Below are positions 63,393 to 64,000 of a stretch of DNA of 64,000 nt, piece by piece. The position numbers and the translations under genes were made by a program. Source of the DNA: Gluconobacter cerevisiae. Its GTDB lineage: Bacteria; Pseudomonadota; Alphaproteobacteria; Acetobacterales; Acetobacteraceae. The notes beneath the pieces were generated by a model, which saw nothing but the letters and a program-made list of their open reading frames with translations, was not told the origin of the DNA and searched no databases. Numbering within the stretch: position 1 is the stretch's first letter; each line of letters opens with the position of its first letter. Location: positions 370,233 to 434,232 of the forward strand of contig NZ_JABCQO010000002.1 in assembly GCF_015244675.1 (NCBI RefSeq), given 5' to 3'.

Positions 63393-63890
63393 TGAAGTCC
63401 TGAACGTCCGGGCTGAAAGGCAGCTTTCGCTCGGACGTTTCCCAGTTATCCCGCTCCAGATACATCCGGTTCGCCTTGGCCCAAAGTTCTGGACCGGTCG
63501 CTTCCTGCAAGGGTTGCTGTAGAGCCTTCCAGTTCGCCAACAGTTTAGCGGCTTCGGCGCTTTCAGGGGTGACCTGACGGCGCAGCGCGTCTTCGCACTG
63601 ACCGATGAGCATCTCCCACTGTTTCGTGTATGTCGTACATTGCGTCGGGGGGAAATGGCTGTTGGCCATGTCCTGCCAACGTTGTTGTTCGTCAGACGTG
63701 AAATACTGATCCAGTACGTCTCTCATGGCTGTGGATGTCATGTACTGCTGTCCTTTGCTGATGAGGGCGCAGAAAGACGTCAGGTCCGGAACCGTTTCTC
63801 CTGAAATGGTAGCGCAGGCGGTCTTCATCTGGCCGATAATGGCGTCGAGTTCGGTACGCCGGGCCTCAAGAACGCGGAGCTGGGCTTTCT
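63355..63890 (-). pseudogene. MerR-family regulator, N-terminus lost to an insertion
   Basis: The leftward frame reads KAQLRVLEARRTELDAIIG and onward without a stop to 63355. The first part is the coiled-coil linker of MerR regulators and the rest resembles the TipAS ligand-binding domain (YFTSDEQQRWQDMANSHF, WETSERKLPFSPDVQDFI). The DNA-binding domain should lie upstream, at 63890 and beyond, but the frame there runs into an in-frame TAG and the insertion sequence. The remaining 157 residues from ATG 63828 can no longer bind DNA. Confidence 0.72.
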
Positions 63891-64000
63891 AGGCTCAGGA
63901 CCTATTAATTTATTGAACTGAGCGAGAGGTTGTGATTCACAGGCTTACCGATGGAGGGTAGGCCTGTGAGTGAGGTATTTTTGTTGTCTGAGCGCCAGAT
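63891..64000 (+). mobile_element. Left end of an IS5-like insertion sequence (runs off the window)
   Basis: The boundary with the broken MerR gene falls at about 63890-63893 (CTAG/GCTCAGGACC). The sequence from there leads within 75 bp to a transposase start. The right end and any target duplication lie outside the window, so the exact end is not certain. Confidence 0.7.
63966..64000 (+). CDS. IS5-like transposase, N-terminal fragment
   Basis: GTG at 63966 with GGAGGG eight bases upstream opens MSEVFLLSERQ, the usual first residues of a large group of IS5/IS427-type transposases in Acetobacteraceae. Only 11 residues are inside the window. Confidence 0.72.
   Translation, partial: MSEVFLLSERQ

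Overview
The window reads as chromosomal DNA of an acetic acid bacterium (Acetobacteraceae, most likely Gluconobacter or a close relative). The signs are a ubiquinol bo3-type oxidase operon (cyoABCD) with textbook quinol-site residues, groESL under a CIRCE operator, class I lysyl-tRNA synthetase, the alphaproteobacterial tsaD/gpsA versus hemC/hemD divergent block, a Tim44-like/MltA pair, a large TonB-dependent receptor, and an IS5-like transposase start of the kind common in this family. The assignment rests on recognised protein families, not on a database search. I saw no rRNA, tRNA, CRISPR array or prophage. Most of the window is tightly packed core genome with many 4-bp stop/start overlaps.

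Layout. 0-3.4 kb: start of thrC (cut by the window edge), a secreted royal-jelly-like protein, a small unknown and a TPR-glycosyltransferase protein. 3.3-11.4 kb: glnD, mutS, murJ, a small membrane protein and a glutathione peroxidase, all leftward. 11.6-13.4 kb: a nucleoside transporter and a periplasmic Cu,Zn-SOD behind a Fur-box-like site. 13.4-20.8 kb: gpsA-rlmJ-tsaD leftward, hemC-hemD rightward, secB leftward, Tim44-like and mltA rightward. 20.8-25.5 kb: an orphan DNA methyltransferase, a tri-haem cytochrome c peroxidase, a secreted lipase-like hydrolase and small genes, which separate mltA from the Smr-domain gene. 25.5-30 kb: a Tat-exported binding protein, hemF, mtnP, a dienelactone hydrolase and small DUF genes. 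30-35.4 kb: promoter-CIRCE-groES-groEL and a TonB-dependent receptor.

35.5-39.1 kb: a compact four-gene operon of unknown function (unknown 128-aa protein, a divergent YbjQ-like protein, a tandem YbjQ-like protein, a TelA family protein). This is the best candidate for an undescribed system. 39-48.8 kb: a DinG-like helicase; class I lysS followed at once by an MprF-like protein that lacks the second half of its synthetase domain, then marC; a uracil-DNA-glycosylase-like gene with thpR; and a BAX-inhibitor-1 family protein. 48.8-53.2 kb: cyoABCD behind a highly structured leader that contains competing stem-loops and a 26-codon ORF coupled to cyoA. 53.3-58.8 kb: fdxA, an S4-domain protein, a Suv3-like helicase, an M17 aminopeptidase and a MarR regulator with an inverted-repeat-rich upstream region. 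58.8-63.4 kb: a sugar-phosphate transferase divergent from a PglF/WbpM-type dehydratase and a DegT aminotransferase, probably the edge of a glycan locus. The right edge is an insertion sequence that has cut a MerR-family regulator.

Shared themes: haem supply (hemC, hemD, hemF) serves the bo3 oxidase and the tri-haem peroxidase; SodC, glutathione peroxidase and the cytochrome peroxidase are three separate oxidant defences; MurJ, MltA, MprF-like and the glycan genes act on the envelope.
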